Shown here in pieces: positions 1 to 6,638 of a stretch of DNA of 6,921 bases (positions within the stretch are counted from its first letter, which is position 1; the number at the start of each line of letters is the position of its first letter). Origin of the DNA: Alistipes sp. (GTDB lineage Bacteria > Bacteroidota > Bacteroidia > Bacteroidales > Rikenellaceae); contig JAHHQN010000039.1 in the NCBI GenBank assembly GCA_020026375.1, forward strand, positions 1 to 6,921. The letters are read 5' to 3'. The notes under the pieces are model-generated. The model was not told the DNA's origin, did no database searches, and was given only the letters and a program-made list of their open reading frames with translations. The position numbers and the translations under genes are program-made.

Positions 1-7
1 TAGGGTG

Positions 8-1579
8 TCAATGTTCTCCGATGCAGTAGTTGGCTGCCAGCGCGGTGAATGCCTCCACCTGCTCGTCCTGCCATTTGCTGTCGCGTTGCTGTTCGCGAGC
101 CATGATTTCGGCCACACGGGGGGCAACCTTCACCGCCTCGCGCGCATCGAGGAACAGCAGGCGGATACGGCGCGCCAGCACATCTTCCACGGTGCGCGCC
201 ATCTCGTGGTGTACGGCCCATACCACCTGCGCTTCGGTGTAGTGGTAGCGCTCCGAGAGTCGGTGGCGATGCTCGAGGTGTTGTATTTCGAGTCGGCGTA
301 TCTCCTCCGCGTCGCTGCCGTAGATGTGCAGACGGTCGCTCAGGTCGGGGTGTGCCACCCAGCCGTGAATCCTGAAGTGACGGGTGCGGCACTTGGCGTG
401 GGGCAGAATCCCCAGACGTGACAGTGTGGTGACGGTGTCTTCGGCCATCAGACGGTAGGAGGTCCACTTGCCTCCGGTGATGGTGACCAGATGGTTGTCG
501 GAGACAATGATTTTGTGGCTGCGCGAAATCTCCTTGGTCTTCTTGCCCTTGTCGTCGGGGGCGGCCAGCGGACGCTGTCCGGCAAACACCGAGAGTATGT
601 CGCTGCGTGTGGGGGCGGGGTCCATGTAGCGGCCGGCCGTGGAGAGTATGAAGTCGATTTCACGGTCGAGGGCCACAGGTTCGCTCAGTGCCTTTTCGCG
701 AGGGGTGTCGGTGGTGCCGACAATCACCTTTCCGTGCCAGGGTACGGCGAACAACACCCTGCCGTCGGAGGTCTTGGGTATCATCATTGCGAAATTGCTC
801 TTCAGGAACTTCATGTCGAGCATCAGATGCACACCCTGACTGGGAACCACCATCGGCGAGTGGTCGGGAGTGTCCATCTTCATGATGTCGTCGTCGAAGC
901 AGCCGGCGGCATTGATGACACTGCGCGCATGCACCAGGTGACATTTGCCGCTTTCCAGGTCACGCACCTTCACGCCGGCCACCTTGCCGTGGGTGTCGTG
1001 GAGAATCTGCACCACCTCCGTGTAGTTGATTGCACACCCTCCGTTCTCGATGCACGTCTGCGCCAGATTCACCGCCATGCGTGCGTCGTCGAACTGGCCG
1101 TCGTGGTAGACGATGCCACCCTTGAGTCCCCGGGTGACCGATGCCGGCAGATAGCGGGCCACCTTGCCGGGGGTGATGTAGCGCGACCGCCCGTAGCCGT
1201 AGCCCAGCGACAACAGGTCGTAGAATGTGAGTCCTGCGAAGTAGAGCAGGTTGTCCCATTGGCTGTAATTCGAGATGACGAAGGGCTGGTCTCTGACCAG
1301 ATGGGGGGCGTTGGCCTTCATGCGTCCTCTTTCGCGCAGGGCCTCCCACACCAGCAGCAGGTCGCCCTTCTGGAGATAGCGTACACCGCCGTGTACGAGT
1401 TTGGTGCTTCGGCTCGATGTGCATTTGGCGAAGTCGTGCTTCTCGAAGAGCGCCACCGAGTAACCTCTCAGGGCGGCATCGACGGCACAGCCCAGACCGG
1501 TGGCCCCTCCGCCGATGATGACCGTGTCCCACACCTTGTGGGCGTCGCCCAGTTTTGCGATTTGTTTGTCTCTGTTCAT
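8..1579 (-). CDS. glpD: Aerobic-type glycerol-3-phosphate dehydrogenase (FAD-dependent)
   Basis: This gene encodes a 523-residue flavoprotein that should oxidise sn-glycerol 3-phosphate to dihydroxyacetone phosphate and pass electrons to the membrane quinone pool. Seen in the sequence: an N-terminal FAD-binding Rossmann motif (VIIGGGATGLGCAVDAALRG, about residues 20-39), the GlpD signature SSRSTKLVHGGVRYL (about 55-69), a second FAD-contact region GGKWTSYRLMAEDTV (about 369-383), and a C-terminal helical domain (about 395-520) containing MARTVEDVLARRIRLLFLDAR. Length is normal for GlpD/GlpA-type enzymes, and both start and stop lie inside the window. The ATG is preceded by an A/T-rich stretch and no Shine-Dalgarno, as expected in Bacteroidota. 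It is divergent from the OmpA-like gene, and no glpK or glpF is present here, so its operon partners, if any, lie left of the window. The family call is secure. Which quinone it uses, and its membrane attachment, are inferred from the family. Confidence 0.96.
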   Translation of the reverse strand: MNRDKQIAKLGDAHKVWDTVIIGGGATGLGCAVDAALRGYSVALFEKHDFAKCTSSRSTKLVHGGVRYLQKGDLLLVWEALRERGRMKANAPHLVRDQPFVISNYSQWDNLLYFAGLTFYDLLSLGYGYGRSRYITPGKVARYLPASVTRGLKGGIVYHDGQFDDARMAVNLAQTCIENGGCAINYTEVVQILHDTHGKVAGVKVRDLESGKCHLVHARSVINAAGCFDDDIMKMDTPDHSPMVVPSQGVHLMLDMKFLKSNFAMMIPKTSDGRVLFAVPWHGKVIVGTTDTPREKALSEPVALDREIDFILSTAGRYMDPAPTRSDILSVFAGQRPLAAPDDKGKKTKEISRSHKIIVSDNHLVTITGGKWTSYRLMAEDTVTTLSRLGILPHAKCRTRHFRIHGWVAHPDLSDRLHIYGSDAEEIRRLEIQHLEHRHRLSERYHYTEAQVVWAVHHEMARTVEDVLARRIRLLFLDAREAVKVAPRVAEIMAREQQRDSKWQDEQVEAFTALAANYCIGEH

Positions 1580-1718
1580 GGTATGATGTATTTATATGGA
1601 TTGCAGTGTCTGTGCCGCACTGTGAATCAATAACCCTGCCACAGGCCGCCGATGGGGGGACCGATTTTCTGGTACGAATCTTGAAGTGGGGGAGATAGCG
1701 TCAACCAATAAAAAATTT
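1580..1718. promoter_or_regulatory. Divergent intergenic region between glpD and the OmpA-like gene
   Basis: This 139-base gap must hold the promoters of both divergent genes. Neither strand shows a clear TAnnTTTG element, unlike the gaps further right. A short dyad, CAGTG at 1604-1608 and CACTG at 1618-1622 with a 9-nt spacer, lies 25-43 bases upstream of the glpD start and could be a binding site, but 5-bp arms are weak evidence. The bases just before each ATG are A/T-rich, the usual Bacteroidota initiation context. Confidence 0.35.
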
Positions 1719-2639
1719 ATGATCGTGAAAAGAATCTTTATCCCCCTGACTTTGTCGCTGATGATGGGAGCCGCGCTTCCTGCGATGGCCGACCATCAGA
1801 GCGGTTGTTGTGTCAAGTCGGTGGTCGACACCGTGAAAATCACGGAGTACACCGACGGTGATTATCTGGTGCGCAAGTACCTTGTCCGAAAGGCGTGTGA
1901 TGCCGGTTTCGACGTGCATTACCGCATCAACCTCTCGGAGGTGAATTCCTCGTTCGACAACAACGCGCAGGAACTCGATGCGTTGTGGAATTTCATCTCG
2001 CGTGTGGGCAAAGAGGAGGGTGCGCAACTGCGTTCGGTGCGTATCGTGGGCTATGCCTCTCCCGACGGCATTCACAATGCCAACGCACGTCTGGCCCAAC
2101 GTCGTGCCGAGGAGTTCAAATCCTATCTGGAGTCGAAGAGCTGTCCGTCGGAGTGCTGCCGTGTGGAGATGTCGTCGCAGGTGGCCGACTGGAAGTCGTG
2201 CTGCCCGATGGTTGAGCAGTCGCAGATGCCCGACAAACAGTGTGTGCTTGAAATTCTGTCGGGCGGTTGTTCCGAGCAGCAGAAGGAGTGCGCCCTGAAG
2301 CGTATGCCGCGTGCATGGGAATATCTGGCGCGCGAGGTGTTGCCTGTGCAGCGCAGGGTGGAGGTCGATGTGGCCTTCACAAAGAACGACGAGATGGTGA
2401 GCCGCACCCTCATCAACAAGCGTCCAGCCCCTGAGGTGACTCCCACACCCCAGCCCCAACCCCAGGTGGAGGAGCAGGTTGTGGTGGTCGAGCAGCAGCT
2501 GACCCGCAAGGAGCTGCGTGCGTTGCGTCGTGAGGCCCGCCGTGCGGAGCGAGAGGCGCGCCGTGTGGCCCGTCGCGAAGCCAAAGATGCCCGTCGTCTG
2601 TCCAAGGACGCCGAGCGTATGGTACGAGATGCCCAATAG
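1719..2639 (+). CDS. Secreted cysteine-rich OmpA-like envelope protein with basic helical tail
   Basis: The 306-residue product starts with a Sec signal peptide (MIVKRIFIP, a hydrophobic core, then ALPAMA before D25) and no lipobox. The ATG at 1719 is preferred to an in-frame GTG at 1686 because it puts the signal peptide at the N-terminus and follows an A-rich stretch. Residues about 67-220 match the OmpA C-terminal fold: GYASPDG at 111-117, then the pattern N-x2-L-x3-RA-x2-F-x3-L (N122, L125, R129, A130, F133, L137), and a closing QRRVEVDV (211-218). The GYASPDG form is the variant I associate with Bacteroidales OmpA-like proteins, and a DW...KQCVLEIL stretch also fits that subgroup. The mature chain has 11 cysteines, several in pairs (30/31, 146/147, 161/162). 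A Pro/Gln linker with PTPQPQPQ (about 237-250) leads to a 46-residue Arg/Ala/Glu helix (261-306; 18 basic, 9 acidic). It is probably a periplasmic or outer-membrane-associated protein that contacts peptidoglycan. That role is inferred, and the exact function is unknown. Confidence 0.85.
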   Translation: MIVKRIFIPLTLSLMMGAALPAMADHQSGCCVKSVVDTVKITEYTDGDYLVRKYLVRKACDAGFDVHYRINLSEVNSSFDNNAQELDALWNFISRVGKEEGAQLRSVRIVGYASPDGIHNANARLAQRRAEEFKSYLESKSCPSECCRVEMSSQVADWKSCCPMVEQSQMPDKQCVLEILSGGCSEQQKECALKRMPRAWEYLAREVLPVQRRVEVDVAFTKNDEMVSRTLINKRPAPEVTPTPQPQPQVEEQVVVVEQQLTRKELRALRREARRAEREARRVARREAKDARRLSKDAERMVRDAQ

Positions 2640-2658
2640 CCGACTTTGTGCATGTCGG

Positions 2659-2701
2659 GAGGGGGAGTTGACCGTCGTGGTGGACGGGGCGGCTCCCCCT
2701 C
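2659..2701 (+). other. Nested stem-loop after the OmpA-like gene
   Basis: A perfect 9-bp outer stem (GAGGGGGAG at 2659-2667 with CTCCCCCTC at 2693-2701) encloses a 5-bp inner stem (CCGTC at 2672-2676 with GACGG at 2683-2687, 6-nt loop). It begins 19 bases after the stop codon, so it would form in the 3' untranslated RNA. No T-run follows directly; the nearest T-rich stretch is near 2738-2742. It may end or protect the upstream transcript, but it is not a standard intrinsic terminator. Confidence 0.5.
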
Positions 2702-2764
2702 GTCGCCGGTGGTGGAAAAGTTGTTGTGCGGGGTGATTTTTCAGTGGTTACCCTCCGAAAAATG

Positions 2765-2795
2765 TTTGAATTTCCGAAATGATTTTGTATCTTTG
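2765..2795 (+). promoter_or_regulatory. Bacteroidota housekeeping promoter for the 96-residue protein
   Basis: A -33 element TTTG (2765-2768) and a -7 element TATCTTTG (2788-2795) are separated by 19 bases, which matches the known Bacteroidota sigma-ABfr consensus TTTG/TAnnTTTG. Transcription would start near 2800, giving a short A/T-rich leader of about 25 bases before the ATG at 2825. Confidence 0.85.
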
Positions 2796-2824
2796 TCGAA
2801 GTGAAAATCTAATATTTTACAGAT

Positions 2825-3115
2825 ATGGCAAATTTAAGAAGACTGAAGAAGGATATTGATTACGTTCTCGAAGAGTTGCTTTTCGATTGCGATATGGCTA
2901 TGTATTTCCAGCCCTCGAAGGAGGAGGAACTCTTTGCCGTCATGCAGGAGGGTGTGGCTTTGCGTAACGATCTTTTCACCAAGGTGATGAATCCAGCCGA
3001 GCCTCACAACCGTTCGCTGGTCCGTAAGCACTATGCTGCGTTGCGCCACGAGATTGAGGATTCTTTTGAGGCACTGTTCCAGAAGCTCAGCGCCATCAAC
3101 GGCGAGCAGAAATAA
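2825..3115 (+). CDS. Small conserved-looking helical protein of unknown function
   Basis: This 96-residue protein has no signal peptide or membrane segment and is rich in charged residues, with predicted helices throughout (for example LRRLKKDIDYVLEELL near the start and a Glu/Lys-rich C-terminal helix). Likely key positions are D10-D12, D21-C22-D23, the NPAEPHNRSLVRKHY stretch (56-70) and the closing EALFQKLSA. From memory, proteins opening with MANLRRLKKDIDY occur widely as hypothetical proteins in Bacteroidales, but I know no assigned function. It has a complete promoter upstream and a strong terminator starting 28 bases after its stop, so it is probably a one-gene transcription unit. The ATG follows an A/T-rich leader. 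Its real-gene status is well supported by this context; its role is not known. Confidence 0.88.
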   Translation: MANLRRLKKDIDYVLEELLFDCDMAMYFQPSKEEELFAVMQEGVALRNDLFTKVMNPAEPHNRSLVRKHYAALRHEIEDSFEALFQKLSAINGEQK

Positions 3116-3142
3116 TCGGATATCTTTTTGTTCCGACGATTG

Positions 3143-3177
3143 GAGGACGACCTTTTCGGGGGTCGTCCTCTTTTTTT
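3143..3177 (+). terminator. Strong rho-independent terminator after the 96-residue protein gene
   Basis: A perfect 10-bp GC-rich stem (GAGGACGACC at 3143-3152 paired with GGTCGTCCTC at 3161-3170) has an 8-nt loop and runs straight into seven T residues (3171-3177). It lies 28 bases after the stop of the small-protein gene and upstream of the next promoter, so it separates the two transcription units. Confidence 0.95.
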
Positions 3178-3189
3178 GGGAGTAGGGTG

Positions 3190-3220
3190 TTGGTCGTCAG
3201 AGCCGGAATTTGTATTTTTG
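3190..3220 (+). promoter_or_regulatory. Promoter abutting the HAD hydrolase start codon
   Basis: The -7 element TATTTTTG (3213-3220) fits TAnnTTTG. A weak -33-like TTGG (3190-3193) lies 19 bases upstream of it. Only four bases (CGGC) separate the -7 element from the ATG at 3225, so transcription would start at or within a few bases of the start codon. The -7 element is clear; the -33 is partial. Confidence 0.7.
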
Positions 3221-3224
3221 CGGC

Positions 3225-3812
3225 ATGAAAAATATAGTTTTTGATTTGGGAGGCGTGCTGTTCGCGCGTGACAAGCGCAAATGCACTCAGGAGTTTATCG
3301 ACTTCTTCAGCTTTATACGTCAGAATCCGATGCCCGATTTCTGGGTGGAGTACGACCGCGGCGTCTTGTCGCTCGACGAGGTGACCGATATCCTGGCCGA
3401 GATGAACCACACCTCGCGCGAGAAGACGGCGGCCTTCCTCCGCCGTTCGATTGACATTCAGGAACCGATACGTCCCACCGAGCAGCTCATCGGCGAGCTG
3501 AAACAGGCCGGCTACCGACTCTATGTGTTGTCGAACATGTCGCGCGAATTTATCGACTTCCTGCGCAAGTTCCCCGTCTACTCGCTTTTCGATGGCGATG
3601 TGGTGTCGTGTGAGGAGCATACCGTGAAACCCGAGCCGCGCATCTTCGAGATTCTGCTCCAACGCTTCGGACTCGAACCTTCGCAGACGCTGTTTATCGA
3701 CGACCGTGTAGACAATGTGCGCATGGCCGAGTCGATGGGTATCCATGGCTTCAATTTCGACGATGCCGACCGTCAGAAGTCGTGCGACGAGTTGCGCCGC
3801 ATGTTGCTCTGA
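3225..3812 (+). CDS. HAD-superfamily hydrolase, YihX-like
   Basis: The 195-residue product is a cytoplasmic haloacid dehalogenase-type phosphatase with a helical cap after the first motif. All four HAD motifs can be read: motif I IVFDLGGVLF (nucleophile D7), motif II VLSNMS (S103), motif III lysine in HTVKPEPRIF (K135), and motif IV LFIDDRVDNV (D159, D160). The second Asp of the usual DxD in motif I is glycine (G9). The same FDLG form occurs in E. coli YihX, an alpha-D-glucose-1-phosphate phosphatase, so the enzyme need not be inactive. The ATG at 3225 is preferred to an upstream TTG (3210), because the promoter's -7 element overlaps the latter and the catalytic strand then begins at the N-terminus. 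A terminator follows, so it appears to be transcribed alone. Phosphatase activity is likely; the substrate cannot be read from the sequence. Confidence 0.92.
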   Translation: MKNIVFDLGGVLFARDKRKCTQEFIDFFSFIRQNPMPDFWVEYDRGVLSLDEVTDILAEMNHTSREKTAAFLRRSIDIQEPIRPTEQLIGELKQAGYRLYVLSNMSREFIDFLRKFPVYSLFDGDVVSCEEHTVKPEPRIFEILLQRFGLEPSQTLFIDDRVDNVRMAESMGIHGFNFDDADRQKSCDELRRMLL

Positions 3813-3820
3813 TTCCGCCG

Positions 3821-3841
3821 CCGAATGACACCCGAATGACA
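3821..3841 (+). repeat. Short tandem direct repeat (CCGAATGACA twice)
   Basis: CCGAATGACA occurs at 3821-3830 and again at 3832-3841 with one base between, just after the HAD hydrolase stop. The last bases of the second copy form the foot of the following terminator stem. It probably reflects a small local duplication and has no evident function. Confidence 0.6.
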
Positions 3842-3877
3842 GCCGTTCCCTGCAATGGAGGGACGGCTGCCTTTTTT
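3840..3877 (+). terminator. Intrinsic terminator after the HAD hydrolase gene
   Basis: An 11-bp stem with one bulged T (left arm 3840-3851 CAGCCGTTCCCT, right arm 3859-3869 AGGGACGGCTG) closes a 7-nt loop and is followed by CC and six T (3872-3877). It sits 27 bases after the HAD stop and ahead of the AI-2E gene, so that gene needs its own promoter. Confidence 0.9.
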
Positions 3878-3908
3878 GTGGCATATTCCTTGCAGCAGGG
3901 TGGGGCGT

Positions 3909-4969
3909 ATGTCCTCTTTCAACGAAAAATATTGGCGTTACTCGCTCTTCACGCTCATCATCGTCATGGGCGCGGTTATTCTGCTGGAGTCGCGTCCCTA
4001 TCTGGGTGGTGTGCTGGGTGCCGCTACCCTCTATGTGCTGTTGCGGCGGCAGGTCTATGCCCTCACCCACAAATACCGTTGGCGGCGCAGCATTGCCGCC
4101 ACACTGCTCCTGCTGGAAGCCATACTCTGTTTCCTGGTGCCACTCTCGCTGGTGGTGTGGCTGGTGGTCGACAAGGTGCAGATTTTGGTGGCCGACCCCT
4201 CAATGGTGGTAGCGCCGCTGACCCATCTGGCCGATGTGGTGCGCGCGCATACGGGCTATAACGTGTGGCAGCCGAGCAATGTGGAGTCGCTCGTGCGCAG
4301 TATTCCCCAGCTGGGACAGTGGGCGGTGACGGCCATCGCCGACTTCACGGTCAACATCATCGTCCTGCTCTTTGTCCTCTATTTCATGCTCATCGGCGGC
4401 CGCCGCATGGAGCGCTATGTGGCGCGTGTGCTGCCCTTCTCGGCCACACTGCCCCCCCCCATATCATGCGACAGATGCATCTGGTGGTGCGCTCCAATGC
4501 CATCGGACTGCCGATACTGGCCGTGGCGCAGGGACTGGTCGGCTATCTGGGCTACTGGCTCTTTGCCGCGCCGAGTCCGCTGTTCTGGGGTGTGGTGACC
4601 TGCTTTGCGTCGGTCATTCCTGTGGTCGGCACGGCATTGGTGTGGATTCCACTGTCGCTCTACATGCTCATGACGGGACACACGGCCATGGCGGTGGGAC
4701 TCTTTGTCTACGGCTGTCTGGTCATCACCCAGATCGACAATGTGGTGCGCTCGCTCCTGCAGAAGAAAATGGCCGATATCCACCCCATCATCACTATCTT
4801 CGGGGTGATTGTCGGACTCTCGCTGTTCGGTTTCATGGGGGTGATTTTCGGTCCGCTGGTGCTGGCCATGTTCGCCCTGTGTGTCGACATCTTCAAGAAG
4901 ATATATCTCGACGGTATCGATGAGACGGAGGTTTTTTCGTCGTCCGACGATGCGAAAACCGATGTGTGA
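3909..4969 (+). pseudogene. AI-2E/PerM-family membrane transporter, frame broken at a C9 tract
   Basis: Two overlapping frames together encode one member of the AI-2E (DUF20/PerM) family of multi-span inner-membrane proteins, known or proposed exporters whose substrates mostly remain unknown. The first frame (from ATG 3909) gives 184 residues to the end of the C run, with hydrophobic spans near 12-27, 31-46, 62-88 and 144-163; it then reads nonsense and stops at 4598. The second frame continues the family from about 4460 to the stop at 4967-4969 (169 residues), with RSNAIGLPILAVAQG, IDNVVRSLLQKKMADIHP and FGFMGVIFGPL typical of the family's C-terminal half. The total of about 352-353 residues is normal for the family. 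Adding one C or removing two in the tract at 4452-4460 restores a single frame. An independent start for the second half at ATG 4466 is possible. I see no clear promoter; the gene follows a terminator. It may be a phase-off allele, a true pseudogene, a slippage-decoded gene or a sequencing error. Confidence 0.88.
4452..4460 (+). repeat. C9 homopolymer at the frameshift site of the AI-2E gene
   Basis: Nine consecutive C residues encode three prolines (LPPP) in the upstream frame. The protein family homology switches from that frame to the -1 frame exactly here. It is the longest G/C homopolymer I find in the window. Runs of this kind are prone to replication or transcription slippage and also to sequencing miscounts. 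Confidence 0.95.
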
Positions 4970-4991
4970 GGCCAAATATGGAAATATGTAG

Positions 4992-4999
4992 TATCTTTG
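4992..4999 (+). promoter_or_regulatory. -7 element directly before the RluA-family gene
   Basis: TATCTTTG at 4992-4999 is a perfect TAnnTTTG element, and CTGC separates it from the ATG at 5004, the same 4-nt spacing as before the HAD gene. No recognisable -33 TTTG lies 19-21 bases upstream, where the AI-2E stop codon falls. It suggests that the RluA gene can be transcribed on its own, probably without a leader. Confidence 0.7.
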
Positions 5000-5003
5000 C
5001 TGC

Positions 5004-6638
5004 ATGTTTCATCACTTCAAGAAATCAATCGTCGGTATCGCGTTGCCCGAAAGGTTCACCTATCCTTTCTTCTATACGCCCCACCCCCTGTCGCTGATGG
5101 CGGCCGAGGAGGTGCAGCACTACCTGCTCGCCAGAGAGGAGTGGCGGGAGGAACTCTCCTCGGGCAAGATGTTCGGGGTGCTGGTCGTGCGCAACCGTGA
5201 GGGGGAGGTGGGCTATCTGGCGGCCTTTTCGGGGCTTCTGGCCGGAAGCAATGTCCATGCGTTTTTTGTTCCTCCGGTCTATGATCTCACCCGTCCCGAC
5301 GGCTTCTTCAGGGCCGAGGAGCGGCAGATATCGGCCATCAACCGTCAAATCACAGAACTCGAATCGTCGCCTCTCCACCGTGAATTGGCGGAGCGGTTGT
5401 CGATGCTGCGTGCCGAGTCGGCGGCGCGGCTCGCGGAGGGACGCCGTCAGCTTAAACTCCGCAAGAAGGAGCGCGACGCACGGCGGAAGTCGGCTCCGCT
5501 GACCTCGTCGGAGGAGGAGCGGCTGATTCGCGAGAGCCAGTTCCAGAAGGCCGAATACCACCGCGAGGAGCTGCTGTGGCGGCAACGCATTGCGGCGGCC
5601 GAGGAGGAGCTACACGCTGCCGAGCAGGAGATAGAGCATCTGAAGGAGGAGCGTCGCCTCCGTTCGGCGCAGCTCCAGCAGCGCCTTTTCGAGCAGTTCC
5701 GCCTGCTCAACTACAAGGGTGAGGTGCGTGACCTGTGCGACATCTTCCGCGAATCGGAGGGACGTATTCCGCCTGCCGGCGCCGGTGAATGTGCCGCTCC
5801 CAAGATGCTGCAATATGCCTTCCTCCACGGTATGAAGCCGCTGGCGATGGCCGAATTCTGGTGGGGCGGTTCGCCCAGGACAGAGCTGCGCCGCCACGGC
5901 CACTTCTATCCCTCGTGCAAGGGCAAGTGCCGCCCGATACTGGGTCACATGTTGCAGGGACTCGAGGTGGAGGAGAACCCCATGGAACGCAGCGCGGAGC
6001 AGGACGGCTCGCGGCTGGAGACGCTCTACGACGACGAGTGGCTGGCCGTGGTCAACAAACCCCACGGCATGCTCTCGGTGCCGGGCAGGGGTGAGACCCT
6101 GTCGGTCTACGACGTGGTGCGGCGCCGCTATCCCGAAGCCGAGGAGCCGATGATTGTGCATCGGCTCGACATGGCCACCTCGGGACTGCTGCTCATCGCC
6201 AAGACCAAACAGGTGCATCAGCAGCTGCAGGCGCAGTTCAGCAACCGCGAGGTGGAGAAACGCTATGCGGCGGTTCTCGACGGCGAGATTGCGGCCGACC
6301 GCGGCCAGATATGCCTGCCGCTGTGTCCCGACCCCGACAACCGTCCGCGGCAGATGGTGCATTACACCTACGGGAAGCCTGCGGTGACCACCTTCGAAGT
6401 GGTGGGGCGCAGGGACGGCCGCACGTGGGTGCGCCTGCGTCCCATTACGGGGCGCACCCACCAGCTGCGTGTCCACATGGCCCACCCCGATGGACTGGGT
6501 ACGCCGATTGTGGGCGACGAGCTTTACGGACTCAAACACCGCCGCCTCTTTCTGCATGCCGAGTACCTCTCGTTCCGACACCCCGTCACCGGCGAGCGGA
6601 TTGCCATAGAAAAACGGGCAGGAGATTTTACCTTGTAG
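5004..6638 (+). CDS. RluA-family RNA pseudouridine synthase with long N-terminal extension
   Basis: The 544-residue product should convert specific uridines in RNA to pseudouridine. The C-terminal part (about 338-540) is a complete RluA catalytic domain: HRLDMATSGLLL with catalytic D389, the substrate-site segment RPITGRTHQLRVHMAH (479-494), and PIVGDELYG (501-509). The N-terminal half has three parts. Residues 1-100 form a globular region (ALPERFTYPF, GKMFGVLVV, VGYLAAFSG, VPPVYDLTRPDGFF). About 103-232 is a highly charged coiled coil. About 233-320 is a segment with PPAGAGECAAPK (C263), EFWWGGSP and HGHFYPSCKGKC (H298, H300, C305, C309). I recall the same architecture from Bacteroidales and Vibrio proteins annotated only as RluA family, so the extension is a conserved part of a known type, not a recent fusion. 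No S4 domain is visible. The target (rRNA or tRNA) is not predictable. The start at 5004 lies 34 bases after the AI-2E stop and has no Shine-Dalgarno. Confidence 0.94.
   Translation: MFHHFKKSIVGIALPERFTYPFFYTPHPLSLMAAEEVQHYLLAREEWREELSSGKMFGVLVVRNREGEVGYLAAFSGLLAGSNVHAFFVPPVYDLTRPDGFFRAEERQISAINRQITELESSPLHRELAERLSMLRAESAARLAEGRRQLKLRKKERDARRKSAPLTSSEEERLIRESQFQKAEYHREELLWRQRIAAAEEELHAAEQEIEHLKEERRLRSAQLQQRLFEQFRLLNYKGEVRDLCDIFRESEGRIPPAGAGECAAPKMLQYAFLHGMKPLAMAEFWWGGSPRTELRRHGHFYPSCKGKCRPILGHMLQGLEVEENPMERSAEQDGSRLETLYDDEWLAVVNKPHGMLSVPGRGETLSVYDVVRRRYPEAEEPMIVHRLDMATSGLLLIAKTKQVHQQLQAQFSNREVEKRYAAVLDGEIAADRGQICLPLCPDPDNRPRQMVHYTYGKPAVTTFEVVGRRDGRTWVRLRPITGRTHQLRVHMAHPDGLGTPIVGDELYGLKHRRLFLHAEYLSFRHPVTGERIAIEKRAGDFTL

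Noticed and set aside
491..1633. Long plus-strand open frame (380 codons) opposite glpD
   Set aside because: It lies wholly antisense to a well-supported enzyme, shows no recognisable domain, and is explained by GC-rich codon bias that suppresses stops on the opposite strand.
1686..1718. GTG start at 1686 for the OmpA-like gene
   Set aside because: It would put a polar stretch (MGEIASTNKKF) before the signal peptide; the ATG at 1719 gives a standard Sec signal and has an A-rich upstream context.
3884..3892. TATTCCTTG as a possible -7 element for the AI-2E gene
   Set aside because: It does not fit TAnnTTTG in spacing or sequence, and no -33 element lies at the right distance.
3096..4070. Minus-strand open frame of 324 codons across the HAD gene
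   Set aside because: It crosses two intrinsic terminators, a promoter and the start of the AI-2E gene, and its translation is low-complexity and His/Arg-rich, typical of antisense frames.
4931..4959. Imperfect dyad GTTTT...TCGTCG/CGACGA...AAAAC near the AI-2E stop
   Set aside because: It lies within the coding sequence, has a 2-nt central loop and internal mismatches, and no T-run follows, so neither a terminator nor an operator is supported.
5610..6581. Minus-strand open frame of 323 codons opposite the RluA domain
   Set aside because: It is antisense to the conserved catalytic domain and has no domain-like sequence of its own.
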